From Mesorhizobium sp. CU3 (GTDB taxonomy: Bacteria; Pseudomonadota; Alphaproteobacteria; Rhizobiales; Rhizobiaceae): DNA of 64,000 bases. A model generated the notes under the pieces. It was not told the origin of the DNA. It saw nothing but the letters and a program-made list of their open reading frames with translations, and ran no database searches. The stretch covers positions 1 through 64,000 of the forward strand of contig NZ_VFWX01000022.1 in assembly GCF_006442965.1 (NCBI RefSeq), given 5' to 3'. The position numbers and the translations under genes were made by a program. Below, piece by piece: positions 16,340 through 24,047 of this stretch (positions are counted from its first letter, which is position 1; every line of letters begins with the position of its first letter).

Positions 16340-17542
16340 CTAACCCCTCGACCGCAGCGCGTCGTTAAGGCCCCACATGTCCTTCTCCTCGGGCGCCGTC
16401 TCCAGGTTCAGCACCGGGACCTGCTTGCGCAGATGGTCGTGGTGGGTGCGCACGCCGTATTCGAGGTCGGAGAGATAGAAGCCCTCGAAAGCCTCGGACA
16501 GCATCGATTCGTTCGACCAGACCGAAAGCTGCACGTCCTCGTTCATCGTGTCGCGGTCGATGCGGTAGGCGAGGTAGCGCGCCGCCGCCTGTTCGCGGGT
16601 CTCGTCCTTGTAGCGGTAGAGCGCGCCGCGCAGCAGCGTCTCGCCGGTCGACAGCGGGAACTCCTGATAGAACTGCACCGATTCCGGCATGATCGACAGC
16701 GCGTTGTTGGGGAAGATGCCGTAATAGATCCAGGCCTTGCGCAGATGCTCCGGCAGATGCGTCGGCTCCGGCGCGATCTTCATATATTCCTTGACGCTCC
16801 AGCGCCTGCCGGCATGCGGGTTGTAGGTGGCGAAGGAGCGCGACACGCCGTTGATGAATGGCTCGTCGAAATAGGTCGCGCCATAGAGATCCTGCAGTGC
16901 AGGATGCGCCATGGCGACGTGGTAGCCTTCATTGTCGACGTCGCGCACCGACTTCCAGTTGACTGGGGATTTCTGGGTCCAGATGCCCCAGGACGGCACC
17001 ATGTCGGCGACGTTGTAGTGCGCCATCTCAGCTTCGATCGGCTTCAAGAGTTCCGCGACCGAAGGCTGCGGGCCGCCCTTGCGGAAGCGGATGAAGATGA
17101 AGCCCATCCAGATCTCGAGATCGAGCGGCATCAGGCCGAACTCGGTCTTGTCGAGTTCGGGGAAGGAGCGCGGACGGGCGGCGCCACGCAGCGTGCCGTC
17201 GAGATTGTAGACCCAGCCGTGGAACGGGCAGACCAGCGCGTTCTTGCAGGTGCCCTGGCTGTCGGCGACGACGCGGCTGCCGCGATGGCGGCACATGTTG
17301 TTGAAGGCGCGCACGACGCCGTCCTTGCCGCGCACGATCAACGCGCGCTCGCCGATGACATCCATGGTCAGGTAATCGCCGGCATTCGGCACGTCGGCGA
17401 CGTGGCCGGCGATCTGCCAGTGGTTGCGGAAGACGTATTCTTTCTCGAGCTCGAGAAGGGCGTTGGAGTGGTAGCTCCACCCCGGCAAACCCCGCCGGTC
17501 CCAGTCGTTGGGGATCGCCACGTCACGGAGGTGCGGGTTCAT
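16340..17542 (-). CDS. Rieske non-heme iron oxygenase, alpha subunit
   Basis: The 400-residue protein has an N-terminal Rieske [2Fe-2S] site, CRHRGSRV...CPFHGW (C-x-H and C-x2-H, around residues 85-110), and a mononuclear iron site, VDNEGYHVAMAHPAL (bridging Asp, two His). The size and organisation match the clade that oxidises quaternary ammonium compounds such as glycine betaine, carnitine or stachydrine by N-demethylation, as well as aromatic-ring dioxygenases. The neighbours favour an N-methylated amine. No reductase gene lies nearby, so electrons must come from a partner elsewhere. Operator copy 3 lies 20 bases upstream of the ATG. Confidence 0.88.
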   Translation of the reverse strand: MNPHLRDVAIPNDWDRRGLPGWSYHSNALLELEKEYVFRNHWQIAGHVADVPNAGDYLTMDVIGERALIVRGKDGVVRAFNNMCRHRGSRVVADSQGTCKNALVCPFHGWVYNLDGTLRGAARPRSFPELDKTEFGLMPLDLEIWMGFIFIRFRKGGPQPSVAELLKPIEAEMAHYNVADMVPSWGIWTQKSPVNWKSVRDVDNEGYHVAMAHPALQDLYGATYFDEPFINGVSRSFATYNPHAGRRWSVKEYMKIAPEPTHLPEHLRKAWIYYGIFPNNALSIMPESVQFYQEFPLSTGETLLRGALYRYKDETREQAAARYLAYRIDRDTMNEDVQLSVWSNESMLSEAFEGFYLSDLEYGVRTHHDHLRKQVPVLNLETAPEEKDMWGLNDALRSRG

Positions 17543-17561
17543 GGAATTGCTCTTCTTTTTG

Positions 17562-17577
17562 TTGAATACTCATTCAA
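17562..17577. promoter_or_regulatory. Operator copy 3 for the BetI-like regulator (proposed)
   Basis: TTGAATACTCATTCAA is a 16-base dyad immediately upstream of the Rieske gene. Read on the minus strand it abuts the putative -10 element and would block transcription when occupied. Confidence 0.7.
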
Positions 17578-17605
17578 TATAGGCATATTTTGCGTTGAAA
17601 TGCAA
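17576..17605 (-). promoter_or_regulatory. Putative promoter of the Rieske oxygenase gene
   Basis: On the minus strand, TTGCAT (17605-17600) and TATATT (17581-17576) are separated by 18 bases. The -10 element overlaps the operator dyad by two bases. Confidence 0.5.
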
Positions 17606-17973
17606 TGGTTTGCGGAGATATGCAAATTCCGAAACGGTAGATGCGAAGGCACCCAAGTCGAAAAAATCCCGGAAAATCCGGGCCTTATCCAGGGATGTAA
17701 AACAGCGATTCCGAGCCCAGTTCCTTCACCCCGGTGAAGCGTTTTTCGCGGATGGCCGGCCCGTCTAAAGGATCGCTTCAAGCCCGATTCAGCCTGCTGT
17801 GTGAGGCCGGTTACAGTCAGCCCGATGTGGCAGGTGCATCAATCCAGCCAATCGGGTGCCGAGCCGCTGTTTCATGGCTGTTACACAGGCAATCGTCACC
17901 AATCATTCGGCTGTTACCTGGTGCGGTTATGTTCGTTTCACAGCAAAAAGAAAACATAACGAAGGGAACCGCG
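17606..17973. other. Intergenic region without a supported gene
   Basis: This is the divergent region between the Rieske gene and the small protein at 17974. The only structure I see is a small hairpin, CTTCACC/GGTGAAG at 17724-17739, followed by a short T run. An upstream extension of the frame at 17974 back to 17734 has no ribosome site or protein-like composition. Confidence 0.5.
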
Positions 17974-18384
17974 ATGTTCGCGAAAGTTCAATCCGTGGAT
18001 ACCAACCGCCGCCTGCATGGCCCCGAGCGCAGCGACCGCCGGCCGAAGCTTTCGCTGCGCCAGCGCGCCAGCGACCATCCGATGGTGATGTTCCTGCTGA
18101 TCGGCGGCTCGGCCTTTGCCAGCATGATGGTGGCGCCGGCCTCCGGTCCGGCTTTCGCCTCGATCAATCCGCCGGCCAATATCGTCGAGGGCGCACCGAC
18201 GACGCTCAAGACCGCGCGCCTGCCGCTGCCGCAGGTCGATTTCGCCTGCAAGGGCCAGAATTGGGGCGCCGAAAGCGCCGATTGCCTGCGCGCCATCGCC
18301 GAGCAGTCCGGCCAGCACAGGGAGCGCGCGGTGCGCATGATTGCCAACGCCGCGCCGCTGACCAACACGCCGAATGTTTTTTGA
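17974..18384 (+). CDS. Small membrane-anchored or secreted protein of unknown function
   Basis: The 136-residue protein starts at the ATG after a GAAGGGA box. A hydrophobic stretch around residues 40-60 (HPMVMFLLIGGSAFASMMVAPASGPAFA) looks like a late signal peptide or membrane anchor. It is followed by a proline-rich stretch and a short domain with two cysteines (FACKGQNWGAESADCLRAIAE). A disulfide in the periplasm is possible. I do not recognise the family. It is followed by a clear terminator. Confidence 0.7.
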   Translation: MFAKVQSVDTNRRLHGPERSDRRPKLSLRQRASDHPMVMFLLIGGSAFASMMVAPASGPAFASINPPANIVEGAPTTLKTARLPLPQVDFACKGQNWGAESADCLRAIAEQSGQHRERAVRMIANAAPLTNTPNVF

Positions 18385-18418
18385 TCTCCCCTGAGCGCGC
18401 CCTCCTGCGCTCCAGTCA

Positions 18419-18456
18419 GGCTCCCGCCGCAAAGTCGGTCGGGAGCCTCTTTTTTT
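18419..18456 (+). terminator. Rho-independent terminator
   Basis: GGCTCCCG / CGGGAGCC stem with a 13-base loop, followed by TCTTTTTTT. It ends the transcript of the small secreted-protein gene. Confidence 0.85.
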
Positions 18457-18470
18457 CGGCTCTGTCGGTA

Positions 18471-18586
18471 TTCAGGTGAGGCCGGCCTGCGAAGGGCGGC
18501 TTCCTGCGCTTCCGGTGCTCACGTACTTCAAGTACGCTCCGCTCCGGTTCTCGGAATCCACCCTTCTCGACTCGGCCTGACCTGAA
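18471..18586. repeat. 116-bp extended palindromic repeat
   Basis: The outer arms TTCAGGT / ACCTGAA enclose further matching blocks (GGCCG / CGGCC, GAAGGGCGG / CCACCCTTC) around a central ACGTACTTCAAGTACG. The whole could fold into one long interrupted hairpin. I see no gene in 18457-18648. Confidence 0.6.
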
Positions 18587-18648
18587 TCTCGAAAGAGCCT
18601 GCGGCGGCGCGAGCTCGAGGCCCGGCTGCGTTTTGCCGCGACCTCACT

Positions 18649-20763
18649 TCAGATATGAGCGCCGCTGTCGGCTGCGGCTGCGGCTTCGTCGGCCACGGTC
18701 GACAGGATGCCGCGGACGTCGAGCGTCGAGAACGGCTTCTCCAGGATTTGCGGCCGTTGCAGCGGCGGTAGCGCCTCGATCTCGGCCTTGGCGCCGATCA
18801 GATCGCCGGTCACCAGCACGAAGCGCTTTGCCAGCACCGGCTTCTCGGCAAGCAGTTCGCGATAGATCGCCATGCCGCTGGTGCCGGGCATGCGCAGGTC
18901 GGAAAAGACGATGTCGGGCGGCATATGGCCGTTCAGGACCTCGGCGGCGGACGTCCAGCTTGCCACCACGCGCGACTTCAGGCCCATCAGCTCCAATATG
19001 TCCGAAAGCGAACCCGCGACATCGGGCTCGTCGTCGATGATCAAGGCATGGCGCAGCCCGCTCGAGCGCGCCGGCCCTTCGCCGGCACTTGCGGCGCCGC
19101 CGGCAATCGCGGGCAGTTGCACGACGAAGCGCGCGCCCTGCGGATCCACCTCTTCGAACCAGATGTTGCCGTTATGGCGTTCGACGATCGACTTCGAGAT
19201 CGACAGGCCGATGCCGGTGCCGACGCCGACCGGTTTGGTGGTGAAATAGGATTCGAAGATGCGCGAGCGGATCGCCTCGGGAATGCCCGGGCCATTGTCC
19301 TCGACCGAGAAGCCCGGATTGCCGCGCTCGCTGCGGAAGGTCCGTACCTTGATGCGTCGTTCGCCCTCGGCGCCGGCCAGCGCGTGCTGGCTGTTGATGA
19401 GGAAGTTCGCGGCCACCTGCGTGACATGGTCGGCATCGGCCATGGCGAGCAGCGGGCCGTTGGCGAAATCCGTGTCGATGACGATGCCGCTCGAACGCGC
19501 GCCATAAGCGGTGACCTCGAGCGCCGAGCGCATCACCTGGTTGAGATCGGTCTCGGCCTGCTCGGTTGGATGCAGGCGCACCATCGACAGGAAGCTCTTG
19601 ACGATACGGCCGCAGCGTTCGGCGGCGGCGCGCACCTTTTCGGCGCGCACTTTGGTCTGCGGGTCGGCGGCGAATTCGTGCAGGAGCGTCGACTGCGCCA
19701 CCACCACGGCAAGCGGGTTGTTGAGCTCGTGCGAGACACCGGCGAGCAGCGAGCCCATCGCCGCCATCTTCTCGTTCTGGTGCAGCTTCTCGCGCTGGCG
19801 GTTGATCTCCTCCTCGGCCCGGAACTGGTCGCGCAGGTCGCGGATCGAGCCGAAGATCAGGCGGCGGTCGGCAACGCGCATCTCGGTTGCCGTCAGTTCG
19901 ATCGGAAAGATCTCGCCGGCGGCATTCTGGGTGACGGTCTCCATCCGCTGGCCGACCATCGGCGCGCCGCGGCCCGACATGTAGTCGGCGCCCGAAGTAT
20001 AGCCCTTGCGGTAATAGATCGGCACGATGGTGTCGAGCAGGTCCTTGCCGAGGATGGCGCTGCGCGGGAAGCCGAACATCTTCTCCGCCGCGGGATTGAA
20101 TTCTATGATCGAGCCGGCTTCGTCGATGACGATGATGGCGTCGAGCGAGGCCTGCAGCATGGTGCGGCGGATGACTTCGCTGGCATGCGCTTCGGAGGGC
20201 GAACGCTCGATGGCGTCGCCGATGGCCAGGGCGATGATGTGCAGCGTCGCCTCTTCCTCGTCCGTCCATTCGCGCTCTGCCACGCAGTCGTTGATGGCGA
20301 GCGTGCCCCAGAGGTGGCCATGCGCGAAGACCGAGACCGACAGGAACGATTTGATGCTCTGCTTCTCGAAATCGGTTCTGAGGAATCCGTCTAGGTCGCG
20401 CGTGTGGCCGGAGAAGATCTTGCCCTGCCGTTCGTCCTCCTGCAGGCGCTCCAGGAGCGGGTCCTCGTTGATGATCGACTGCAGGATCACGGTGGGCAAG
20501 GCGAGCTCGCCGCCGAAATCCGGATCGATCCAGTAGGAATTGACGGACTGGGCGAAGCCTTCGCCCGGCAGCTCGCGCAAGCGGAACAGGATGCCGCGCT
20601 GGCAATCCATCTTGCGGCACATCGATTCCAGTATGCCGTCCATTTCGCGCTGCCAGTCGCCGGCCTCGCGCAGCCGGCGCACGACATGCACGGCCGCCAT
20701 CGCCGCGCCGCCCGGGCGCGAGCCATGCATATCGATGCGTGCCGCCTCAGCAGTCATGGTCAA
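18649..20763 (-). CDS. Hybrid sensor histidine kinase (GAF-PAS-HisKA-HATPase-REC)
   Basis: The 704-residue cytosolic protein has a GAF-like domain at about 25-185, a PAS domain at about 205-310 (DAIIVIDEAGSIIEFNPAAEKMFGF), and a phosphoacceptor His345 in SHELNNPLAVV. These are followed by an HATPase domain (NFLINSQHAL; DNGPGIP; GTGIGLSISKSI) and a C-terminal receiver (LIIDDEPDVAG; DIVFSDLRMPG). There are no transmembrane segments. It would sense a cytosolic signal, perhaps redox or light through the PAS/GAF region, and pass phosphate to its own receiver. It lies downstream of an OmpR-type regulator on the same strand, separated by 236 bases that include a repeat, so co-transcription is uncertain. 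Confidence 0.88.
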   Translation of the reverse strand: MTMTAEAARIDMHGSRPGGAAMAAVHVVRRLREAGDWQREMDGILESMCRKMDCQRGILFRLRELPGEGFAQSVNSYWIDPDFGGELALPTVILQSIINEDPLLERLQEDERQGKIFSGHTRDLDGFLRTDFEKQSIKSFLSVSVFAHGHLWGTLAINDCVAEREWTDEEEATLHIIALAIGDAIERSPSEAHASEVIRRTMLQASLDAIIVIDEAGSIIEFNPAAEKMFGFPRSAILGKDLLDTIVPIYYRKGYTSGADYMSGRGAPMVGQRMETVTQNAAGEIFPIELTATEMRVADRRLIFGSIRDLRDQFRAEEEINRQREKLHQNEKMAAMGSLLAGVSHELNNPLAVVVAQSTLLHEFAADPQTKVRAEKVRAAAERCGRIVKSFLSMVRLHPTEQAETDLNQVMRSALEVTAYGARSSGIVIDTDFANGPLLAMADADHVTQVAANFLINSQHALAGAEGERRIKVRTFRSERGNPGFSVEDNGPGIPEAIRSRIFESYFTTKPVGVGTGIGLSISKSIVERHNGNIWFEEVDPQGARFVVQLPAIAGGAASAGEGPARSSGLRHALIIDDEPDVAGSLSDILELMGLKSRVVASWTSAAEVLNGHMPPDIVFSDLRMPGTSGMAIYRELLAEKPVLAKRFVLVTGDLIGAKAEIEALPPLQRPQILEKPFSTLDVRGILSTVADEAAAAADSGAHI

Positions 20764-20862
20764 GCTTCATCCCCATAGCCATATCGGTAAACCATGAAAT
20801 CCAGCACACAAGCCCCGAAATAGGTCATGGGCCATGTGCTGGATCGCAATGCTACAGCGCTA

Positions 20863-20911
20863 ATGCATGTCGCGCAAAAGTGCGCAGCGGTTTTGCGGCA
20901 ACGACATGCAT
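20863..20911. repeat. 49-bp palindromic repeat (ATGCATGTCG family), copy 1
   Basis: Begins ATGCATGTCG and ends CGACATGCAT around a GCGCAAAAGTGCGCAGCGGTTTTGC core. A related copy is at 63083-63130. It sits in the 236-base gap between the response regulator and the hybrid kinase. A further AAGCGCGTTG/CAACGCG palindrome follows at about 20927-20965. Confidence 0.7.
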
Positions 20912-20999
20912 CTAAAGAAAGAGTTAAAGCGCGTTGCTTGAATTCGTTTCAACGCGACGCGCTTTAATCGCGTATCCGGAAGGATGCGCAGCGCCGCGG

Positions 21000-21728
21000 T
21001 CAGTTGCCGTCGCTTGTGGGGAGCGAGAAGATATAGCCTTCGCCGCGCACCGTGCGCAGGAACTTCGGGTTGGCCGGATCGGCCTCGATCTTCTTGCGCA
21101 ACCGCATGATACGGATGTCGACGGCGCGCGAGGATTCCGGATCCTCGACGAAGCCGATCGCCTCGGAAATCGCAGCCCTGGTCAGAAGGCGGTTGGCGCG
21201 GGTGAGGAAGACCTCCAGCACGTCGAACTCGCTCTTGGCCATCTCGATGACCGCGCCATTGGCGCCGGTGACCAGGCGGCCATCGAAATCGGCCTGGAAG
21301 CCGCCGAAATTCATCAAGCGACGATCGCTGGTCGCGGCTTTGGCCGCCTGCGGTTCGGCCGGCTGCGGCACACGGCGCAGCACGCTGCGCACCCTGGCCA
21401 GCACCTCGCGTAGTTCATAAGGCTTGACGATGTAATCGTCGGCGCCAAGCTCCAGCCCGACGATGCGGTCGAGCGCCGTGCCTGCGGCGGTGGCGTAGAC
21501 GATGCCGATCTGCGTTTTCGAGCGCAGCCAGCGACCGAGCGACAGCCCGTCCTCGCCGGGCATGGCGATGTCCAGAATGGCCAGATGAAATGACTGTTCC
21601 TCGAACAAACTCCGTGCGGCCGCGGCATTTTCGGCCGTGGCGACGTCGTAGCCGCTGGCGCCGAGATATTCGGCAACCGCTTCCCGCAGATCCGGTTCGT
21701 CCTCGACGACGATAATGCGTGCCTTCAC
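21000..21728 (-). CDS. OmpR/PhoB-family response regulator
   Basis: The 242-residue protein has a complete receiver: IIVVEDEPDLREAV acidic pocket, LAILDIAMPGEDG with phosphoacceptor Asp, and DDYIVKPYELREVLARV with the conserved Lys. A C-terminal winged helix follows (LTRAAISEAIGFVEDPESSRAVDIRIMRLRKKI...VRGEGYIF). I chose GTG 21728, which has GGGAG ten bases upstream; ATG 21788 and ATG 21776 would add an N-terminal tail not usual in the family. It is divergent from the degenerate regulator at 21823. Confidence 0.88.
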   Translation of the reverse strand: MKARIIVVEDEPDLREAVAEYLGASGYDVATAENAAAARSLFEEQSFHLAILDIAMPGEDGLSLGRWLRSKTQIGIVYATAAGTALDRIVGLELGADDYIVKPYELREVLARVRSVLRRVPQPAEPQAAKAATSDRRLMNFGGFQADFDGRLVTGANGAVIEMAKSEFDVLEVFLTRANRLLTRAAISEAIGFVEDPESSRAVDIRIMRLRKKIEADPANPKFLRTVRGEGYIFSLPTSDGN

Positions 21729-21822
21729 GACGCGCTCGCTCCCGCTTTCAGTGGAAAGTAGATTGGGTATAAACATGATGTCCAGCACTCATCTCGAGTT
21801 GTCTGTGGCGGGGTGAAAGAAA

Positions 21823-22524
21823 ATGGCCGCACGATCCGTCATTGCGCTTGTGTCCGTCGCCGATGTGGTGACCGGCGACCTTGCCGATCATCTCGAGCGG
21901 CGGGGGCATGACGTGCGCCAGGCGCGCCAGCCCTGGGAAGCGGAATCGCTGCTTTCGGCCGGCGACATCGACGTCGTGGTCGTCGGCGACGACGTCAGCC
22001 AGGCGGATGGGCGGGAATTGCTCAAGCGCTATGGCGGTCAAGGCGGGGGCGGCGACGGCGGTCCGGCTTTCATCCTGATCTGCCGGCCGCGCGACCTCGT
22101 CGACAAGGTGCTGGCGCTGGAACTCGGCGCCGCCGACGTCGTCGAAAGCCCGCTCAACGTGCGCGAGCTTGCCGCGCGCATCGGCGGCCTGCTGATGCGC
22201 CGCGGCAGGGCGGCGGGCGAACTGATCGTCCTGGAGAATACGACCGTCGACCTGCGGTCGGCCATGGTCATGCACCGCTCGGGGACAGAGGATCAGCTCT
22301 CGCCCGGGCAAGTTGCGCTGCTCAGGCTGTTTTTGGCGAGCCCCCGCAAGGTGCTGACGCGCGACGACATCATCGCCGCGGCGCCTGCCGAGAATGCCGA
22401 CGCCTTCGACCGCTCGATCGATTCGCGCATCGTGCGACTGCGCCGCAAGCTCGACACCGAGACCATCACGACGATCCGCGGCGCCGGCTATCGTTTCGAT
22501 CCGCCGACGCCGCGCGGCGAATGA
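21823..22524 (+). CDS. OmpR-type regulator with a degenerate receiver domain
   Basis: The 233-residue protein has a C-terminal winged helix (LSPGQVALLRLFLASPRKVLTRDDIIAA...FDRSIDSRIVRLRRKL...IRGAGYRFDPP) like PhoB/OmpR. In the receiver, the N-terminal acidic pair is missing (ALVSVADVVTG), the expected phosphoacceptor position holds Gly (VVVVGDDVSQADG), and the switch Lys is replaced by Ser (VVESPLNVREL). It is therefore unlikely to be activated by normal phosphorylation. It stands alone and divergent from a normal OmpR-type regulator, which it might modulate or with which it might dimerise. Confidence 0.85.
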   Translation: MAARSVIALVSVADVVTGDLADHLERRGHDVRQARQPWEAESLLSAGDIDVVVVGDDVSQADGRELLKRYGGQGGGGDGGPAFILICRPRDLVDKVLALELGAADVVESPLNVRELAARIGGLLMRRGRAAGELIVLENTTVDLRSAMVMHRSGTEDQLSPGQVALLRLFLASPRKVLTRDDIIAAAPAENADAFDRSIDSRIVRLRRKLDTETITTIRGAGYRFDPPTPRGE

Positions 22525-22555
22525 GATAGCGCGATCAGGGCTGATTTGCTCTTTC

Positions 22556-22597
22556 GGCATCGGATCCCCCAAAGCCGGTTCCTTTGGGTCCGATGCC
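22556..22597. terminator. Inverted repeat between convergent genes, probable terminator
   Basis: GGCATCGGA ... TCCGATGCC outer arms with inner CCCAAAG / CTTTGGG arms form a strong stem. There is no T-tract, so termination is probable but not certain. It lies between the regulator at 22524 and the small membrane protein on the other strand. Confidence 0.55.
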
Positions 22598-22603
22598 CGG
22601 CGC

Positions 22604-22771
22604 TCAGCGAACCACCAAGACGGAGGGGCCCGACGGCAAGTCGGCACTGGCGGTGATTTCGATGTTGGCGGCGCGCTCCTTCATGAGCACGGTCGCGAGC
22701 GCGGCAAAGCCGAGCAGGCCTTGCGCGTAGAGCAGTGCGGAAAGCACCGAAGCTGCAAATTTCGTGTTCAT
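22604..22771 (-). CDS. 55-residue single-pass membrane protein
   Basis: From ATG 22771 (GGGGAT box upstream) the protein has a hydrophobic helix, FAASVLSALLYAQGLLGFAALATVLM, then a short hydrophilic tail with a Pro-rich end. A longer reading from 22828 adds aromatic residues without a ribosome site. Function unknown. Confidence 0.55.
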   Translation of the reverse strand: MNTKFAASVLSALLYAQGLLGFAALATVLMKERAANIEITASADLPSGPSVLVVR

Positions 22772-22824
22772 ATCGCTATCCCCAAAAAATCGGCCCCAAA
22801 AAAAAATCGGTATGCGTAGGCGCT

Positions 22825-23157
22825 TCAAGAAACTCCCGAAGCGCCCGCGCCGCCTACGGAGCCCCCCGTCGCGGCGCGGGCCTTCGGTCCTCTCGGCAGC
22901 AAGTAGCCGGAGGGGCCGCGCGTCCTCATCAACCGAAGGCCGACCCGCCAGAGGGCCTTCAGCCGGTGGACACGCAGGCTGGAGATGATCCAGACCGAGG
23001 CGATGAACAGAGACATGTGCAGCGTCGAAACCTCGCCAGGGGTCATCGCGGCCAGCGTCGTCACCGGGTAGCCGGCCAATGAGCCGGCGCCGCCGAGGAT
23101 GATCGCCGCGACGCTGATCCTGAGAAACCAGGAGCGGAGATTCGTTGTCCTGCCCAT
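22825..23157 (-). CDS. 110-residue two-pass membrane protein
   Basis: From ATG 23157 (MGRTTNLRSW) the frame has two hydrophobic helices, roughly residues 14-37 and 47-63, followed by a basic Gly/Ala-rich tail. No strong ribosome site is seen. It is directly upstream of the 55-residue protein on the same strand with a 53-base gap, so the two may be expressed together. Its family is not recognised. Confidence 0.5.
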   Translation of the reverse strand: MGRTTNLRSWFLRISVAAIILGGAGSLAGYPVTTLAAMTPGEVSTLHMSLFIASVWIISSLRVHRLKALWRVGLRLMRTRGPSGYLLPRGPKARAATGGSVGGAGASGVS

Positions 23158-23499
23158 TTTCGTTTTGCTGTTTCTGTTCCCGTTGCAGCGAGATTGCGAT
23201 CGCCGTGTATCAGCATCATGCCGCGCGGGCCGTGCTTTGTTGCAACCCGGTATCGAGATTGCCGAAAATGTCTTTATATCAGTGTGATAGGTGAGTTTGT
23301 CCCGTGTTTCAGCCTCGCTACCGTTAACCATACCGAACTCGAAAGGAGAATTTCGATTGGCATGGCCGTTAAGATCGAGAAACGGATTCGAAACATAAAT
23401 GCGCATCAAGCGAAATATGACCGAAACAGGCGGCGACGATAAAGCGGTCCATCGAAATTGAAGCCGGACGAGAACGGCAAAACACACAGAGGGGTCGTC
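23158..23499. other. Intergenic region without a supported gene
   Basis: This 342-base stretch is less GC-rich than its surroundings and divergent between the 110-residue membrane protein and the L,D-transpeptidase. It should hold both promoters. I see no convincing coding frame. Confidence 0.5.
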
Positions 23500-23952
23500 A
23501 TGCATACCGCCATTTCCGCCAAGCTCATCAACATCACCGCCGCCGCGCTCACCGGCGCTGCGCTGCTCATCGGCAGCAATGCCGCCCATGCCAATCAGGT
23601 CGTCGCCAAGGTCTCGCTGTCGCAGCAGATCATGGAAGTCACGGTCGATGGCCGGCCGACCTTCACCTGGAAGGTGTCGACGGGCGACCGGAGCCACATC
23701 ACGCCGACCGGATCGTTCAAGCCGACCCGCATGCACGAGATGTGGTATTCGAAGAAATACGACAACGCGCCGATGCCGCATTCGGTGTTCTTCAGCGGCG
23801 GCTATGCCGTGCACGCCACTTACGCCATCAAGCGCCTCGGACAGCCGGCCTCGCATGGCTGCGTGCGGCTGCATCCGGATGCGGCGGCCGATTTCTACCA
23901 GCTTGTCGAGGTTTTCGGCCCGGCCAACACCAGCATCGTGATCGTCAAGTAG
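23500..23952 (+). CDS. Small secreted L,D-transpeptidase (YkuD domain)
   Basis: The 150-residue protein has a signal peptide (MHTAISAKLINITAAALTGAALLIGSNAAHA) and a single YkuD domain with the catalytic signature HATYAIKRLGQPASHGCVRLHP (His, Ser-His-Gly-Cys, Arg). It acts in the periplasm on peptidoglycan peptide cross-links or on attachment of outer-membrane proteins. I chose ATG 23500 because AGAGGGG precedes it. A 14-bp terminator stem shared with the convergent efflux operon follows. Confidence 0.9.
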   Translation: MHTAISAKLINITAAALTGAALLIGSNAAHANQVVAKVSLSQQIMEVTVDGRPTFTWKVSTGDRSHITPTGSFKPTRMHEMWYSKKYDNAPMPHSVFFSGGYAVHATYAIKRLGQPASHGCVRLHPDAAADFYQLVEVFGPANTSIVIVK

Positions 23953-24004
23953 CAGGCGGGTTGCCGCCTCCGGTGCTTTAGACTGGAGCTGTGTGGCTAC
24001 CGCC

Positions 24005-24040
24005 AAAAAAGAGGCCGGAATTTCCGGCCTCTTTTGTTTT
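24005..24040. terminator. Bidirectional rho-independent terminator
   Basis: AAAAGAGGCCGGAA / TTCCGGCCTCTTTT is a 14-base-pair perfect stem with A and T runs on both flanks. It serves the L,D-transpeptidase (+) and the RND pump operon (-). Confidence 0.92.
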
Positions 24041-24047
24041 GAGCTGT

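Noticed and set aside
17734..17973. N-terminal extension of the small protein gene at 17974
   Set aside because: No ribosome site, non-protein-like composition, and a good GAAGGGA box just before the internal ATG.
18925..20620. Long frames on both strands across the histidine kinase gene
   Set aside because: Same reason: they are shadows of the kinase frame, which holds all the recognisable motifs.
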